Shown here: positions 9,218 to 18,688 of the stretch, in pieces | Layout: each line of letters begins with the position of its first letter | Position numbering within the stretch: the stretch's first letter is position 1 | Source of the DNA: Mycolicibacterium rhodesiae JS60 | GTDB lineage: Bacteria > Actinomycetota > Actinomycetes > Mycobacteriales > Mycobacteriaceae | NCBI GenBank assembly: GCA_000230935.2 | Contig: AGIQ01000002.1 | Span: forward strand, 248,001 to 312,000 | Reading direction: 5' to 3' | Length of the DNA stretch: 64,000 bases | Made by a program: the position numbers and the translations under genes | The notes under the pieces: model-generated | Told to the model about the DNA's origin: nothing | Database searches by the model: none | The model's input: the letters and a program-made list of their open reading frames with translations, nothing else

Positions 9218-10497
9218 TCTTTTTCGTCGTCTTTGGGGAGTAGGCGTTCTGGGTGGTGGTAGGTGTTGGTGCCGCCGCGCAGCGGCACGTCGGGTGGTGG
9301 GCTCCAGTGGGTTTGGCCGTTGGGGAGTTGGCGGGTTTCCCAGCCGTGGTTTTCGATCAGGAGGTTGTCGCATGTGCAGGCCAGGGTGAGGTCCTCGATG
9401 TCGGTCCTGCCGCCGTGTTTCCAGTCTTTGGTGGCGTGGTGGACCTGGCTGTTGTAGCCGTTGACGGTGCAGCCCGGTGCGCTGCAGCCCCGGTATTTGG
9501 CCAGCAGCATGATCCGCTGATCAGCCGACGCCAGCCGCTTGCTGCGGCCTAGCCATAGTGATTGTCCGGTGACCCCGTCGAACACCGCCAGATAGTGGTT
9601 GGCCGGGGCGTTCATTCGGATCAGATCCGAGATCGGGATCAACGTCCCACCCGCGGTCACGGCGTGGCCGGCACCGGCCTGGAGGTCTTGCAGGGTGGTG
9701 GTGACAATCATCGTGACCGGAAGACCGTTGTGCTGACCCAGTTTCGGATCGCCCAGCCGGTCACGCACCAGCTGCGACAGCGCATCATGCTGGCGTTGGG
9801 CATGGCTGCGCAGATCGTCGGGTCCCGCGGCGGCGAGTTTGGCGAACACGGCATCCAGCTCGGCCCGCAATTGCGGGGTGGCCACCACTTTCCCCACACT
9901 CATCCCGTCAGGGCGCTGCCCGCCGGTCCACAAGAAGCCACGCTTGCGGGCCCGGTCCTCCTCGGAGAACGTCCCGTCGGGGTTGAGGTGGGTGGCCAAC
10001 CGGTCGGCGACTTTTTCCAGCTGATCGGGCCGCATCGTCTGGGCATGCCCGGCCAGGGTGCGTTCCGCCTTCTCGATCTCGACCGGCCCGACATGATCGG
10101 GCAGCTCCCGGAAGAACTTCTGAATGACCCGCACGTGCTCACCATCCAAGTGGCCGGCATTCCAGGCCTTCCCCGTCTCGGGCAGCAGCGGTGCCAGCGG
10201 CTCACCGGTCAAGGTGGTGCGCGGCGAGAGTTGTTCGGCATCCCGGATCCGGCGTTTGGCCGCGTTGCGGCTGATCCGCAACACATCAGCCAGCACGAAC
10301 GAGATCGGCGGGCAGCCCTCATAGCGCTCAAGGTGGGTGGTTTGGGCGTGTGAGACCGCGACGAGGCGGCGCACCGCGCCTTCCAGTCGACCCAGGGGCG
10401 CAAAGCGTTGCGGCGCGGGCAGCTCCTCGATATCGGCGGCAGCGACGAGTTCAACCGCGGCATCCAGCGCATCCAACGCCACAGCCATCGAACTCAT
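9214..10497 (-). CDS. DUF222/HNH protein (REP13E12 family)
   Basis: 427 residues: an N-terminal DUF222 region (about 10-320), then an HNH-type zinc/nuclease module, GCSAPGC ... QVHHATKDWKHGG ... CTCDNLL. Members of this family are repeated many times in mycobacterial genomes, and in M. tuberculosis REP13E12 copies are phiRv1 integration sites. The canonical C-terminal Cys-x2-His-x2 part appears here as CTCDN, so nuclease activity is doubtful. The ATG at 10497 was chosen; one at 10521 adds eight residues. No reading-frame break. Confidence 0.9.
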   Translation of the reverse strand: MSSMAVALDALDAAVELVAAADIEELPAPQRFAPLGRLEGAVRRLVAVSHAQTTHLERYEGCPPISFVLADVLRISRNAAKRRIRDAEQLSPRTTLTGEPLAPLLPETGKAWNAGHLDGEHVRVIQKFFRELPDHVGPVEIEKAERTLAGHAQTMRPDQLEKVADRLATHLNPDGTFSEEDRARKRGFLWTGGQRPDGMSVGKVVATPQLRAELDAVFAKLAAAGPDDLRSHAQRQHDALSQLVRDRLGDPKLGQHNGLPVTMIVTTTLQDLQAGAGHAVTAGGTLIPISDLIRMNAPANHYLAVFDGVTGQSLWLGRSKRLASADQRIMLLAKYRGCSAPGCTVNGYNSQVHHATKDWKHGGRTDIEDLTLACTCDNLLIENHGWETRQLPNGQTHWSPPPDVPLRGGTNTYHHPERLLPKDDEKD

Positions 10498-10617
10498 GTT
10501 CGAAACACTACGCCTCGCCACCGACAGAAAAGTCGGCGCAGAGCCAGCCTGGGGATGAACTCGAGACTGGGGATAACGTGTTCGCCTGGAACGGAACTCG
10601 ACCGAACCGGGCGGCCC

Positions 10618-11307
10618 CTAATCCCCGAAGCTGACGACCTCACCGCGGTTGATCGAGACCCAGTCCCGCGCTTCCAGGTACGGGCGGAATGTCTCGGCGA
10701 TCGCCTGTTCGTCGGCTGCGGTCTTGGGCCGCTGAAGCTCGTACAGATGCGGGAACTCGGTCCACGCCACGACGGCGTCCCACAGTCGCACCGCTGCGTC
10801 CCCGGTCGGCGGGTCGACGAGCACCGGCCCGAAAAGGCATTGACCGTCAGGAAAGAACAGCGTCGGCACGCCGTAGCCGTCGGCCGCCACCACCCGGCGG
10901 TGATCGGCCAGCACCTCGTCACCGGTGCTGGGATCGGCGATCGCCTGGTCGACAAGTGCCGGGTCGAAGCCGAGCTCGGCGAGGAGATGCCGGGCTACCG
11001 CCGGGTCGTGCGGTTTGTGCCCGTCGACGTGCAGGGCCCGACCAGCTCGTTGATACCAGGCCTCCACGTCGGCCATCGACTGGCGGCGTAACAGCGCCCC
11101 GATCCGCATCATCGACCAGCCGTAGGACCACTCCCGCTCCCACGGGTGCTTCTTGCCTTCCTGACGGTTGATCTCCTCGAGGCTGAAGAACCGCCAGTTC
11201 ACCACCAGCCCGGTGCGGTCGCGCACTTCCCGGATCCAGCGCGACGTCTGATAGGCGTACGGGCACATGATGTCGAAGTGGAAATCGACGGTCTCGAGCC
11301 TGGTCAC
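10618..11307 (-). CDS. DsbA-family protein, mycothiol-dependent nitroreductase-like
   Basis: 229 residues with a thioredoxin-fold start ([16 protein letters not shown]), a helical insert and a closing cis-Pro region ([10 protein letters not shown]). Related mycobacterial proteins such as Rv2466c use a CPWC-type site with mycothiol; here the site is CPYA, so only one cysteine remains. Its GTG start overlaps the stop of the upstream gene by 4 bp (GTGA), so the two are translationally coupled, and that neighbour also belongs to a mycothiol-linked family. Confidence 0.85.
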   Translation of the reverse strand: MTRLETVDFHFDIMCPYAYQTSRWIREVRDRTGLVVNWRFFSLEEINRQEGKKHPWEREWSYGWSMMRIGALLRRQSMADVEAWYQRAGRALHVDGHKPHDPAVARHLLAELGFDPALVDQAIADPSTGDEVLADHRRVVAADGYGVPTLFFPDGQCLFGPVLVDPPTGDAAVRLWDAVVAWTEFPHLYELQRPKTAADEQAIAETFRPYLEARDWVSINRGEVVSFGD

Positions 11308-12086
11308 ATCGTGAACCTCAGGTTGCGGGCGGCGCGCTCACCGAGCTCGGCGTCCCCGGACCAGCTCACCGCTCCGGAGTCGATCTGGGCCTGCGGGTCG
11401 ATGCGCCCGCAGGCGAGCATGATGAACGTGGTGGAATCCGTCGTCAGCGTGGCCGTCGGATTGTCAAGGTGGTCAACTTGTTTGGCACGGCCGTTGACAA
11501 CGACGTCGATCTCGCGAACCAGCGGACCGGTCAACTGGAAGGCGATGCTGCCGCCCTCGGGAACACCGATCTTCTTACCCGCGATGTAGCCGATCGATCT
11601 TTCCACCTCTGCCAGCGCCAGCTCCGCGGCCAGCCCGCCGTCGTCGGTCTCCTGACCCAGCGGAATCGTGATGTCGCGGACGTGGACCCAGAAATCGAAG
11701 ACCCGGATCTCCAGAAACCGTCCGTAGGTGCCGGGGCCGACGGGCATCCACGACGGGCGGTCGAGGTCTGCCGCGGTCAGCGCGCTCAGATCGCGGCGCC
11801 GGTCGGCGAAGACGGCGTGCACCTTCTGTGCCAGAACCGCCGGATCGTCAGTGCCGGCCAGGAATTCCGCCGCCCGCTCGAACGGCGGCGGCGTCTTGTC
11901 GTCCTGTGGCAGCCACCCCGCCATGACCGCCTCGATGCTGGTGACGTGCTGGACCACTCCGCGCATGTCCCAGTCCGGGCACAGCGACTGCGCCTTCCAG
12001 TCGGTGTCGCTCAGGTCGGCGCACAGTCCCTCGATCGCGGTGTAGCAGGCCTCCAGCGCGACGCGGATTTCGTCCAGACTCCTCAT
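11304..12086 (-). CDS. maleylpyruvate isomerase-family (mycothiol-dependent, DinB-like) protein
   Basis: 260 residues from the ATG at 12086; earlier in-frame codons give a non-homologous leader that runs into the divergent gene. The N-terminal DinB/MDMPI four-helix part has [17 protein letters not shown] and [10 protein letters not shown], which supply metal-binding His residues. The C-terminal part (about 170-260) is the SCP2/MDMPI-C-like domain. Family members open rings or transfer thiols using mycothiol. Coupled to the downstream DsbA-like gene. Substrate unknown. Confidence 0.86.
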   Translation of the reverse strand: MRSLDEIRVALEACYTAIEGLCADLSDTDWKAQSLCPDWDMRGVVQHVTSIEAVMAGWLPQDDKTPPPFERAAEFLAGTDDPAVLAQKVHAVFADRRRDLSALTAADLDRPSWMPVGPGTYGRFLEIRVFDFWVHVRDITIPLGQETDDGGLAAELALAEVERSIGYIAGKKIGVPEGGSIAFQLTGPLVREIDVVVNGRAKQVDHLDNPTATLTTDSTTFIMLACGRIDPQAQIDSGAVSWSGDAELGERAARNLRFTM

Positions 12087-12197
12087 GGTCCCGATCCAAC
12101 TACGTGCCGCGAGCAGCCGGGCCTGATCGCCCGTTTCAGCCCGCGGCGTTGAGCAACCACTCCCGGATCCAGATTTTGAGAACGGTAATCTCAGCTC

Positions 12198-13058
12198 ATG
12201 GAGCAGCTGCGCATAGACGCAAACGGCCTGGCTTTCACCGCTTTCGCTTGGGGTGATCCCGATGCGCCGCTTGCATTGCTGGTGCATGGTTACCCCGATA
12301 CCGCGCACACCTGGCGCCATCTCGGACCGAAGCTGGCCGCCATGGGCTACCGCGCTGTAGCGCCCTTCACGCGCGGTTATGCACCGACGGACCTCGCCCC
12401 GAACGACTCCTACCTCGTCGCCAACCAGGCCGCCGACATCCTTGCACTGCGCACCGCACTCGGCGGCGGTGACGACTCCATCCTCATCGGCCACGACTGG
12501 GGCGCGGTCGCGACATGGGCGGTCACCGACCGCGCACCCGGCCGCTTCCGCAGCTACGTCTGCCTGGCAGTTCCGCCGACGGCGGCGTTGGTCAAACTCT
12601 TCACAAAGTTGAGCACCCTCCCGATCGGCCTCCGCCAGTCGCGCATGAGCTGGTACTTCCTCTACAACCAGCTACCCGGTTCTGAGCGCGGTCTGGGGCG
12701 CGTGATCCCGAAGCTCTGGCACGACTGGTCCCCGGGCTACGACGCCAGCGAAGACATCGCGCACGTCTTCCGCGCCCTGCCGGATCGGGATCGGCGGCGC
12801 GCTGCGTTGCGTTACTACCGCGACAATCTCCGGCGCGGCCTGATTGACACCTTCACGATCGCCCCTAAAGCACCGGCCCTGTATCTGCACGGCGACGACG
12901 ACGGCTGCATGCAAGCCGCGATCGCCGAGGCCTACCCGGCGACGCTGCCCGCCGGCTCGCGCTACGAACGCATTGCCGGCGTTGGCCACTTCATGCACCT
13001 CGAGGACCCGGCGCGTATCAATGCGCTGATCACGGACTGGGTCGGCCCACCGCGATAA
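12198..13058 (+). CDS. alpha/beta hydrolase, epoxide hydrolase/dehalogenase-like
   Basis: 286 residues. Oxyanion motif LVHGYPDTAHTW, nucleophile elbow IGHDWGAVATW with Asp rather than Ser, a cap region, a late acid (YLHGDDDG) and a His in GVGHFMHLE. An Asp nucleophile in GHDWG marks the epoxide hydrolase/haloalkane dehalogenase branch. The ATG at 12198 is 111 bp from the divergent MDMPI-family gene. Physiological substrate unknown. Confidence 0.92.
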   Translation: MEQLRIDANGLAFTAFAWGDPDAPLALLVHGYPDTAHTWRHLGPKLAAMGYRAVAPFTRGYAPTDLAPNDSYLVANQAADILALRTALGGGDDSILIGHDWGAVATWAVTDRAPGRFRSYVCLAVPPTAALVKLFTKLSTLPIGLRQSRMSWYFLYNQLPGSERGLGRVIPKLWHDWSPGYDASEDIAHVFRALPDRDRRRAALRYYRDNLRRGLIDTFTIAPKAPALYLHGDDDGCMQAAIAEAYPATLPAGSRYERIAGVGHFMHLEDPARINALITDWVGPPR

Positions 13059-13080
13059 CGACGCGAACGAGCTTCAGATG

Positions 13081-13665
13081 TCAGCCCGCGGCGTTCGGCA
13101 GCAGCGGCGGGCAATTGCCTGCGGCGTCGGCGGCCAGCTCGAAATGCCAAAGCTCGTTGGCATAGATCCGGCACAGCCCGAACCGCGCACCGTTGGCCAT
13201 CAGCCACTGGTCAGCACCCACACCGCCGACGTCCACCGCCTCGCCGATGACATGTTTGGACGCCTCGGGGGTCTGCACATACTGGCGCGCGGCGGCGAAG
13301 CTGCCGTACTGCGCGATGGCGCTGTCGAGCAGACGCTGCTGGAACTCCGGTGAGCGCCATCCCGAGGTGATCGTCATCGTGATGCCGTCGGCCGACGCCG
13401 CGACGGCGGCCTGCTGGATCGCGGTCAGCAGCTGCGGATCAAGGCGTCCGACAGCGGGGTTCTGCACATCGAACGGCGTCAGGATCTGACCGTCGGCAAG
13501 CGACCCGTCACCGGCGGTGACGGCCGGCGGATCGACACTGACAGTGTTGTCGGCCAACGAGATTCGCGGCGCCTGGACCGGCAGACCGGCCGCGCCCGAT
13601 GCAATCGCCGCTGTCGTGGCCACGCCCAGGATCCCGGCCGTGACGACGCTGAATTCCAACCGCAT
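13081..13665 (-). CDS. exported M15-family D-alanyl-D-alanine carboxypeptidase-like protein
   Basis: 194 residues. A signal peptide (about 1-30, ending around GLPVQA) precedes a VanY-type peptidase M15 domain. Zinc-site residues are readable in SKHVIGEAVDVG (His and Asp) and ELWHFEL (His); the SGWRSPEFQQ stretch is also typical. GGGGAG lies just before the ATG at 13665. It probably trims peptidoglycan stem peptides. Its promoter shares a 64-bp gap with the divergent transglycosylase lipoprotein, which suggests a shared cell-wall role. Confidence 0.9.
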   Translation of the reverse strand: MRLEFSVVTAGILGVATTAAIASGAAGLPVQAPRISLADNTVSVDPPAVTAGDGSLADGQILTPFDVQNPAVGRLDPQLLTAIQQAAVAASADGITMTITSGWRSPEFQQRLLDSAIAQYGSFAAARQYVQTPEASKHVIGEAVDVGGVGADQWLMANGARFGLCRIYANELWHFELAADAAGNCPPLLPNAAG

Positions 13666-13729
13666 GATCTCCCCATCATCGCAGACCTCATCCGTTGTCC
13701 TCGTCGTCGCAGTACGACAGACTGCAGCA

Positions 13730-14677
13730 GTGCGCACCCGACTCCGGATTCTCGTGCCCGCCACGGCGCTGCTGGCTGTGGCTGCCTGCGCACCCTCACC
13801 GGCACCACCGGTGGCCTCGACGGCGCCCCACTCCCCCACGTCGTCGGTGCCCGCCGTGGCGCTGGACTCGCCCAGTCAGCCCGCCGCCGACGCGGTGCCC
13901 GCCGGCGCCCAACCCCGGCTGGCATCCGATCCGGCGCAGATCGCCGACGACCTGGTCGCCGACGAATTGGCCATCCGCGACCCGTCGACGCCCGAGCCCG
14001 CGCTGGTGGCCGCCGCCCGCCGTCAGCAGGTCGCCTACCGCGCCATCGGGCGCCATCCCGAATGGGACGCCGTCATCCGCCCGAAGATTCCGGCCGCATT
14101 GACCGAGGCCTACGGCCGCAATGTCGACGCCCGGCGCCAGCTCGCTGCGATGGCGCACCTGCGCGACACCCTGCCGGCGTGGCGCATCGTGGCGCCGGTC
14201 CCGGCCGAGGAGCTGCTCGGCTACTACCGCGAGGCCGAAGCGGCCAGCGGTGTCGGCTGGAACTACCTGGCAGCGATCAACCTGATCGAGACCCGGTTCG
14301 GCAGCATCATCGGCCTGAGCACCGCCGGTGCCGACGGCCCCATGCAGTTCCTCCCGTCGACCTTCGCCGCCTACGGCGACGGCGGGGACATCCGCTCGCC
14401 GCGCGACAGCATCATGGCCGCCGGCCGCTACCTGGCCGCCAACAACTTCGCCGCCGATCCCGATCACGCGATCTACCGCTACAACCACGCATATCAGTAC
14501 GTGGCAGCCGTCAACGACTATGCGGCGGTGCTGGCCGACGATCCCGCCTCGTTCGCGGGCTTCTACCGTTGGGACGTGTATTGCGTGACCGTCGACGGCG
14601 ACGTCGTGCTGCCGATCGGCTATGTCGCCGATGCGCCGATCCCCGTCGGCGAATATCTGGCGTCGCACCCGCAGTGA
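13730..14677 (+). CDS. lytic transglycosylase-type lipoprotein
   Basis: 315 residues from a GTG. Signal sequence with lipobox LAVAAC (Cys about residue 21), a Pro/Ser/Ala-rich linker to about residue 70, then an SLT-like domain: NLIETRFG holds the likely catalytic Glu, followed by GADGPMQFLPSTF and a repeat of Tyr/Asn-rich positions (YRYNHAYQYV). It would cleave the MurNAc-GlcNAc bond from the outer face of the membrane. The stop overlaps the start of the downstream helicase gene by 4 bp (GTGA), an unexpected partner. Confidence 0.9.
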   Translation: MRTRLRILVPATALLAVAACAPSPAPPVASTAPHSPTSSVPAVALDSPSQPAADAVPAGAQPRLASDPAQIADDLVADELAIRDPSTPEPALVAAARRQQVAYRAIGRHPEWDAVIRPKIPAALTEAYGRNVDARRQLAAMAHLRDTLPAWRIVAPVPAEELLGYYREAEAASGVGWNYLAAINLIETRFGSIIGLSTAGADGPMQFLPSTFAAYGDGGDIRSPRDSIMAAGRYLAANNFAADPDHAIYRYNHAYQYVAAVNDYAAVLADDPASFAGFYRWDVYCVTVDGDVVLPIGYVADAPIPVGEYLASHPQ

Positions 14678-17214
14678 CGGATAGTGGCCCCGCCCTGATC
14701 GACGATCCGAGCGACCTGTCCATCCTGCGGGGACTGGGCGACGACCCCGACGAGGTGTTCGCGTCGTTCGCGGCCTGGACCCAGGCCAGCGGGACCGCGC
14801 TGTACCCGGCGCAGGAAGAAGCGCTGATCGAACTGGTCAGCGGCGCCAACGTCGTACTGGCCACGCCGACCGGCTCCGGCAAGTCGCTGGTGGCCACCGG
14901 TGCCATCTACGCGGCGCTCGCGGCCGGAACTCGCAGCTACTACACCGCTCCGATCAAGGCGCTCGTCAGCGAGAAGTTCTTCGCGCTGTGCGACGTCTTC
15001 GGGCCCGCCAATGTCGGGATGCTCACCGGCGATGCGGCGGTCAACGCCGGTGCTCCGGTCATCGCCTGCACCGCCGAGATCCTGGCCAACATCGCGCTAC
15101 GCGAGGGCGAACACGCCGACATCGGCCTCGTGGTCATGGACGAATTCCATTTCTACGGTGATCCCGACCGCGGCTGGGCCTGGCAGGTGCCGCTACTGGA
15201 GCTGCCGAACGCCCAATTCCTGTTGATGTCAGCCACTCTCGGGGACGTGACATCGCTGCGCGAGGACCTAACCCGCCGCACTGGGCGCGCCACGGCGCTG
15301 GTCGCGAACGCCGAACGCCCAGTCCCGCTGTTCTACTCGTATGCGACCACCCCGATGCACGAGACGATTCAGGACCTCCTCGACACCAAGCGGGCGCCGA
15401 TCTACGTCGTCCATTTCACCCAGGCATCGGCGCTCGAGCGGGCGCAGGCGTTGATGAGCGTCAACGTGAGCTCCAAGGAAGAAAAGGCCGCGATCGCCGA
15501 CATGATCGGCGGGTTCCGGTTCACCACGGCCTTCGGCACCACGCTGTCGCGGCTGGTCCGGCACGGGATCGGTGTCCACCATGCCGGGATGCTGCCCAAG
15601 TACCGGCGCTTGGTGGAACAGCTCGCCCAAGCCGGGCTGTTGAAGGTCATCTGCGGCACCGACACCCTCGGCGTGGGCATCAACGTACCGATCCGGACCG
15701 TCGTCTTCTCGGCGCTGTCGAAGTACGACGGGACCCGCAGCCGCCTGCTCAGCGCCCGCGAGTTCCACCAGATCGCCGGCCGCGCAGGCCGGGCCGGCTA
15801 CGACACCGCAGGCACCGTCGTCGTGCAGGCGCCCGACCACGAGGTGGAGAATCTCAAGCAGTTCGCCAAAGTGGCCGACGATCCCAAGAAGCGGCGAAAA
15901 CTGGTGCGCCGCAAGGCACCCGAGGGGATGGTGCCGTGGAGCGAGGCCACACTCGATAGGTTGGTCGCGGCCTCGCCCGAGCCGCTGACGAGCAACATGC
16001 GGGTCACGACGGCCATGATTCTCGACGTCGTCGACCGGCCCGGTGATCCGTTTCTCGCGATGCGCAGGCTGTTGACCGATAACCACGAACCACGCAAACG
16101 ACAGCTCCGGCACATCCGCGAGGCGGTCGGCATCGCTCGCTCGCTGTTGCAGGCCGGCGTGCTCGAGCGATTGGACGAACCCGAGACCGACGGGCGCCGC
16201 TACCGGCTGACCGTCGACCTGCCCGCGGACTTCGCACTCAATCAGCCACTGTCCACGTTCGCCCTCGCCGCGATCGAGGTGCTGGATCCGGATAGCGAGG
16301 CCTTTGCCCTGGACGTCGTTTCCGTCATCGAAGCCACCCTGGAGGACCCGCGCCAGATCCTGGCCGCCCAGCTGAAAAAGGCCAGGGGCGAAGCCGTCGC
16401 CGAGATGAAGGCCCAGGGCATCGAATACGACGAGCGGATCGCCCTGCTGGACGAGATCACCTATCCGAAGCCGCTCGACGGGCTGATCCAGCAGACCTTC
16501 GAGACGTACCTGCAAACCAACCCGTGGGCGGCGGACGGCCGGCTCTCACCGAAGTCGGTGGTGCGCGAGATGTGGGAGCGGGCATTGAGCTTCCGGGAAT
16601 TCGTCAGCGCCTACGGCCTGAACCGCTCCGAGGGAGCGGTCCTGCGTTATCTTTCGGACGCCTTCAAGGCGCTGCGGTCCGGGGTCCCCGCCACCGCACG
16701 GACCGAAGACCTCACCGATATCGTGGAGTGGCTCGGAGAGCTTGTGCGCCAGGTGGATTCGAGTCTGCTGGACGAGTGGGAGGAGCTCACCAGTCCCGAT
16801 CAGCCACATGAGCCGGTGGCAGTTCCGGCTCGCCCACGCCCCTTGACCGGGAACGCCCGTGCGTTCACCGCGATGGTCCGCAATGCGTTGTTCCGGCGGG
16901 TAGAACTGTTCGCCCGGCGCCGCTGGCACGAACTCGGGGAACTGGATGCCGGATCCGGATGGACGGCGCAGCGCTGGGCGGACGTCGTTGACGACTACTT
17001 CGCCGAGCACGACGACGTGGGCACGGGTGCCGACGCCCGCGGCCCCGCCCTTCTGATCATCGACCGCCGGCCCGACGTCTGGCGGGTACGCCAGATCCTC
17101 GACGATCCGGCCGGCGACCACGACTGGGGCTTCGACGTCGAAGTGGACCTGCGCGGCTCGGATGAAGAGGGGGTCGCGGTCCTCCGTCTGGTCGACGCCG
17201 GGCGGATGGACTGA
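14674..17214 (+). CDS. DEAD/DEAH-box helicase with C-terminal DUF3516
   Basis: 846 residues, superfamily 2 Ski2-like. N-terminal motor motifs in order: ATPTGSGKS (Walker A), TAPIKAL (Ia), VVMDEFHFY (DEFH, motif II), LMSATL (III), GVHHAGM and QIAGRAGRAGY (VI). A long C-terminal DUF3516 region (about 400-846) follows. Predicted to unwind RNA or DNA with ATP; the family's substrate is not established to my knowledge. The GTG start inside the preceding gene's stop implies translational coupling with the lytic transglycosylase. Confidence 0.92.
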   Translation: MTDSGPALIDDPSDLSILRGLGDDPDEVFASFAAWTQASGTALYPAQEEALIELVSGANVVLATPTGSGKSLVATGAIYAALAAGTRSYYTAPIKALVSEKFFALCDVFGPANVGMLTGDAAVNAGAPVIACTAEILANIALREGEHADIGLVVMDEFHFYGDPDRGWAWQVPLLELPNAQFLLMSATLGDVTSLREDLTRRTGRATALVANAERPVPLFYSYATTPMHETIQDLLDTKRAPIYVVHFTQASALERAQALMSVNVSSKEEKAAIADMIGGFRFTTAFGTTLSRLVRHGIGVHHAGMLPKYRRLVEQLAQAGLLKVICGTDTLGVGINVPIRTVVFSALSKYDGTRSRLLSAREFHQIAGRAGRAGYDTAGTVVVQAPDHEVENLKQFAKVADDPKKRRKLVRRKAPEGMVPWSEATLDRLVAASPEPLTSNMRVTTAMILDVVDRPGDPFLAMRRLLTDNHEPRKRQLRHIREAVGIARSLLQAGVLERLDEPETDGRRYRLTVDLPADFALNQPLSTFALAAIEVLDPDSEAFALDVVSVIEATLEDPRQILAAQLKKARGEAVAEMKAQGIEYDERIALLDEITYPKPLDGLIQQTFETYLQTNPWAADGRLSPKSVVREMWERALSFREFVSAYGLNRSEGAVLRYLSDAFKALRSGVPATARTEDLTDIVEWLGELVRQVDSSLLDEWEELTSPDQPHEPVAVPARPRPLTGNARAFTAMVRNALFRRVELFARRRWHELGELDAGSGWTAQRWADVVDDYFAEHDDVGTGADARGPALLIIDRRPDVWRVRQILDDPAGDHDWGFDVEVDLRGSDEEGVAVLRLVDAGRMD

Positions 17215-17220
17215 AGGCCC

Positions 17221-17940
17221 CTAGAGCACGGGCAGCAGGCGGCGCAGGATCGCCACCGAACTGGCGGCGACGTCGTCGACGAACGCGAGGAAGTCGAAGC
17301 GCGAATCGTGGCCGGCCAGATCCGAGAGCGCCCGGATGACCAGCCAGGGCACCCCGAACGCCTCGGCGACCTGAGCGACGGCGCCGCCCTCCATCTCCAC
17401 GGCGAGGCCGCCGAAGTCGCGCTGCAACCGCTCCCTGGTCACCTCGCAGTGCAGATACTGATCGCCCGACAACACGGTGCCGAACCGAATGGCCGCCGTC
17501 GGCAGCGTGAAGCCGCAGAGCCGTTCGCGAACTCGTGCCAGCAGATCGTCGTCGACCGGATAGCCGAGCCGATCAGTGGGGTTGATGAACGGCACATGCC
17601 CGGCCCGGTAGGTCTGCAGGCGGTCGTCTTCGATCAGCCCGGCGTCGTGCTGGATAACCTGGTCGGCGATCACCACGTCGCCGACCTTCAGCTCGGGGTC
17701 GAGACCACCTGCCACACCAGAGAAAACTATTGCGCCGCAGCCGAATCGGTCTGCCAGCACGGTCGCGACGAGCGCGCTGTTGACCTTGCCCATGCCCGAA
17801 CCGGCCAGCACCACGTCATAGCCGTCCAGCGTTCCGGTGACGAACTCGGTGTGAGCCGCCTGCACCGGGGCCGCATCGAGCAGCAGCGTGCGCAAGTGCG
17901 CGAGTTCTTGAGGGATGGCGCAGATCAGTCCAATGGGCAC
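17221..17940 (-). CDS. mtnN: 5'-methylthioadenosine / S-adenosylhomocysteine nucleosidase
   Basis: 239 residues, GTG start. It hydrolyses MTA and SAH to adenine and the thioribose product, recycling methyl-transfer by-products. Visible motifs are [41 protein letters not shown] (substrate-binding Met-Glu) and IRALSDLAG (catalytic Asp). Convergent with the helicase (6 bp between stops). No methionine-salvage genes adjoin it. Confidence 0.95.
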   Translation of the reverse strand: MPIGLICAIPQELAHLRTLLLDAAPVQAAHTEFVTGTLDGYDVVLAGSGMGKVNSALVATVLADRFGCGAIVFSGVAGGLDPELKVGDVVIADQVIQHDAGLIEDDRLQTYRAGHVPFINPTDRLGYPVDDDLLARVRERLCGFTLPTAAIRFGTVLSGDQYLHCEVTRERLQRDFGGLAVEMEGGAVAQVAEAFGVPWLVIRALSDLAGHDSRFDFLAFVDDVAASSVAILRRLLPVL

Positions 17941-17961
17941 GCACCCAGTCTGACTGACGAG

Positions 17962-18114
17962 CTACGTCTCGTCGGCGACCTGGTGTCTGTCGACCTTGCC
18001 GGGGCCGGCAGGGTCGTCGTCCTGGTGATCGAGCTGTTCGGACAGGATGCGCTGCTCTTCGCTTGCTTTTCTGGCGTCCGCGGGCGTGGCCGGAGGTTGA
18101 TTACTCAGCTCCAC
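17962..18114 (-). CDS. 50-residue hydrophilic protein coupled to the CsbD gene
   Basis: A short open frame starting with GTG 2 nt after the CsbD stop. The product is highly charged (starts MELSNQPPATPADARK, then EEQRILSEQLDHQDDD) with no hydrophobic segment. The tight spacing, strong third-position GC and lack of any other use for this gap support a real small gene. No known family. Confidence 0.5.
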   Translation of the reverse strand: MELSNQPPATPADARKASEEQRILSEQLDHQDDDPAGPGKVDRHQVADET

Positions 18115-18116
18115 GG

Positions 18117-18290
18117 TCAGTTCTTGAAGGCGTCTTTGATCTTCTCGCCGGCGTCCTTGAGGTTCGACTTCGCCTGGTCGATCTTGCCTTCGTTCTCGGT
18201 GCTCTTGTCGCCCGTGGCCTTGCCGACGCCCTCTTTCGCCTTACCGGCGACGTCGTCGACCTTGTTGCTGATCTTGTCTGAGATACCCAT
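18117..18290 (-). CDS. CsbD family stress-response protein
   Basis: 57 residues. Lys/Asp/Gly-rich helical repeats such as KVDDVAGKAKEGVGKATGD and KIDQAKSNLKDAGEKIKD are typical of the CsbD family, small general-stress proteins of unknown mechanism. The start is the ATG at 18290; a longer frame upstream has no family-like sequence and crosses the SodX gene. First of a likely two-gene unit with the 50-residue ORF. Confidence 0.9.
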   Translation of the reverse strand: MGISDKISNKVDDVAGKAKEGVGKATGDKSTENEGKIDQAKSNLKDAGEKIKDAFKN

Positions 18291-18330
18291 GGCGTCTATG
18301 TACCTCGGCATCCCGAAAGCGAAACGCACC

Positions 18331-18666
18331 TCAGCGTTCTCGCCCGCGGACCGTCCACACCACGCGGTAGGAGCCGGCCGCCTGAATCCAGCCCAATTGG
18401 CGCGAGTCGACGACATCGGCGGCATCCGGATTGTCCGAGCACGCTTGAAAAATCGCTGCCCCGCCCCGCCCGCGCACCTCACCGACGCGCTTGACGAGCC
18501 ATCGCGTCGATGTGGGATCGGGGAACACCCGCAACTGGCCGGGCCGGGGTTTCCCGCAGCGCACCGACAACAGCCCGTCACCTGGGCGAAGCGTCGGAAT
18601 CATCGAGTCCTCGACCACCAGAAACCGACGCAACGGCCAGGACCGGAGCCCATGGTTCCCGCGCAT
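18331..18666 (-). CDS. sodX: nickel superoxide dismutase maturation protease (S26 signal-peptidase family)
   Basis: 111 residues from the ATG at 18666. VVEDSMIPTLRPGD carries the S26 catalytic Ser, and RWLVKRVGEV the general-base Lys. There is no membrane helix, as in SodX-type proteases that cut the short leader of Ni-SOD and expose its N-terminal His. An alternative ATG at 18690 would make its start codon share bases with that of sodN. Its divergent partner is sodN, which fixes the role. Confidence 0.9.
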   Translation of the reverse strand: MRGNHGLRSWPLRRFLVVEDSMIPTLRPGDGLLSVRCGKPRPGQLRVFPDPTSTRWLVKRVGEVRGRGGAAIFQACSDNPDAADVVDSRQLGWIQAAGSYRVVWTVRGRER

Positions 18667-18688
18667 GTTGAAAGGGTAAGTTAGGGCC

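Noticed and set aside
15268..16515. 415-codon frame opposite the helicase gene
   Set aside because: Same kind of shadow; no family signature, and the helicase motifs on the plus strand are intact.
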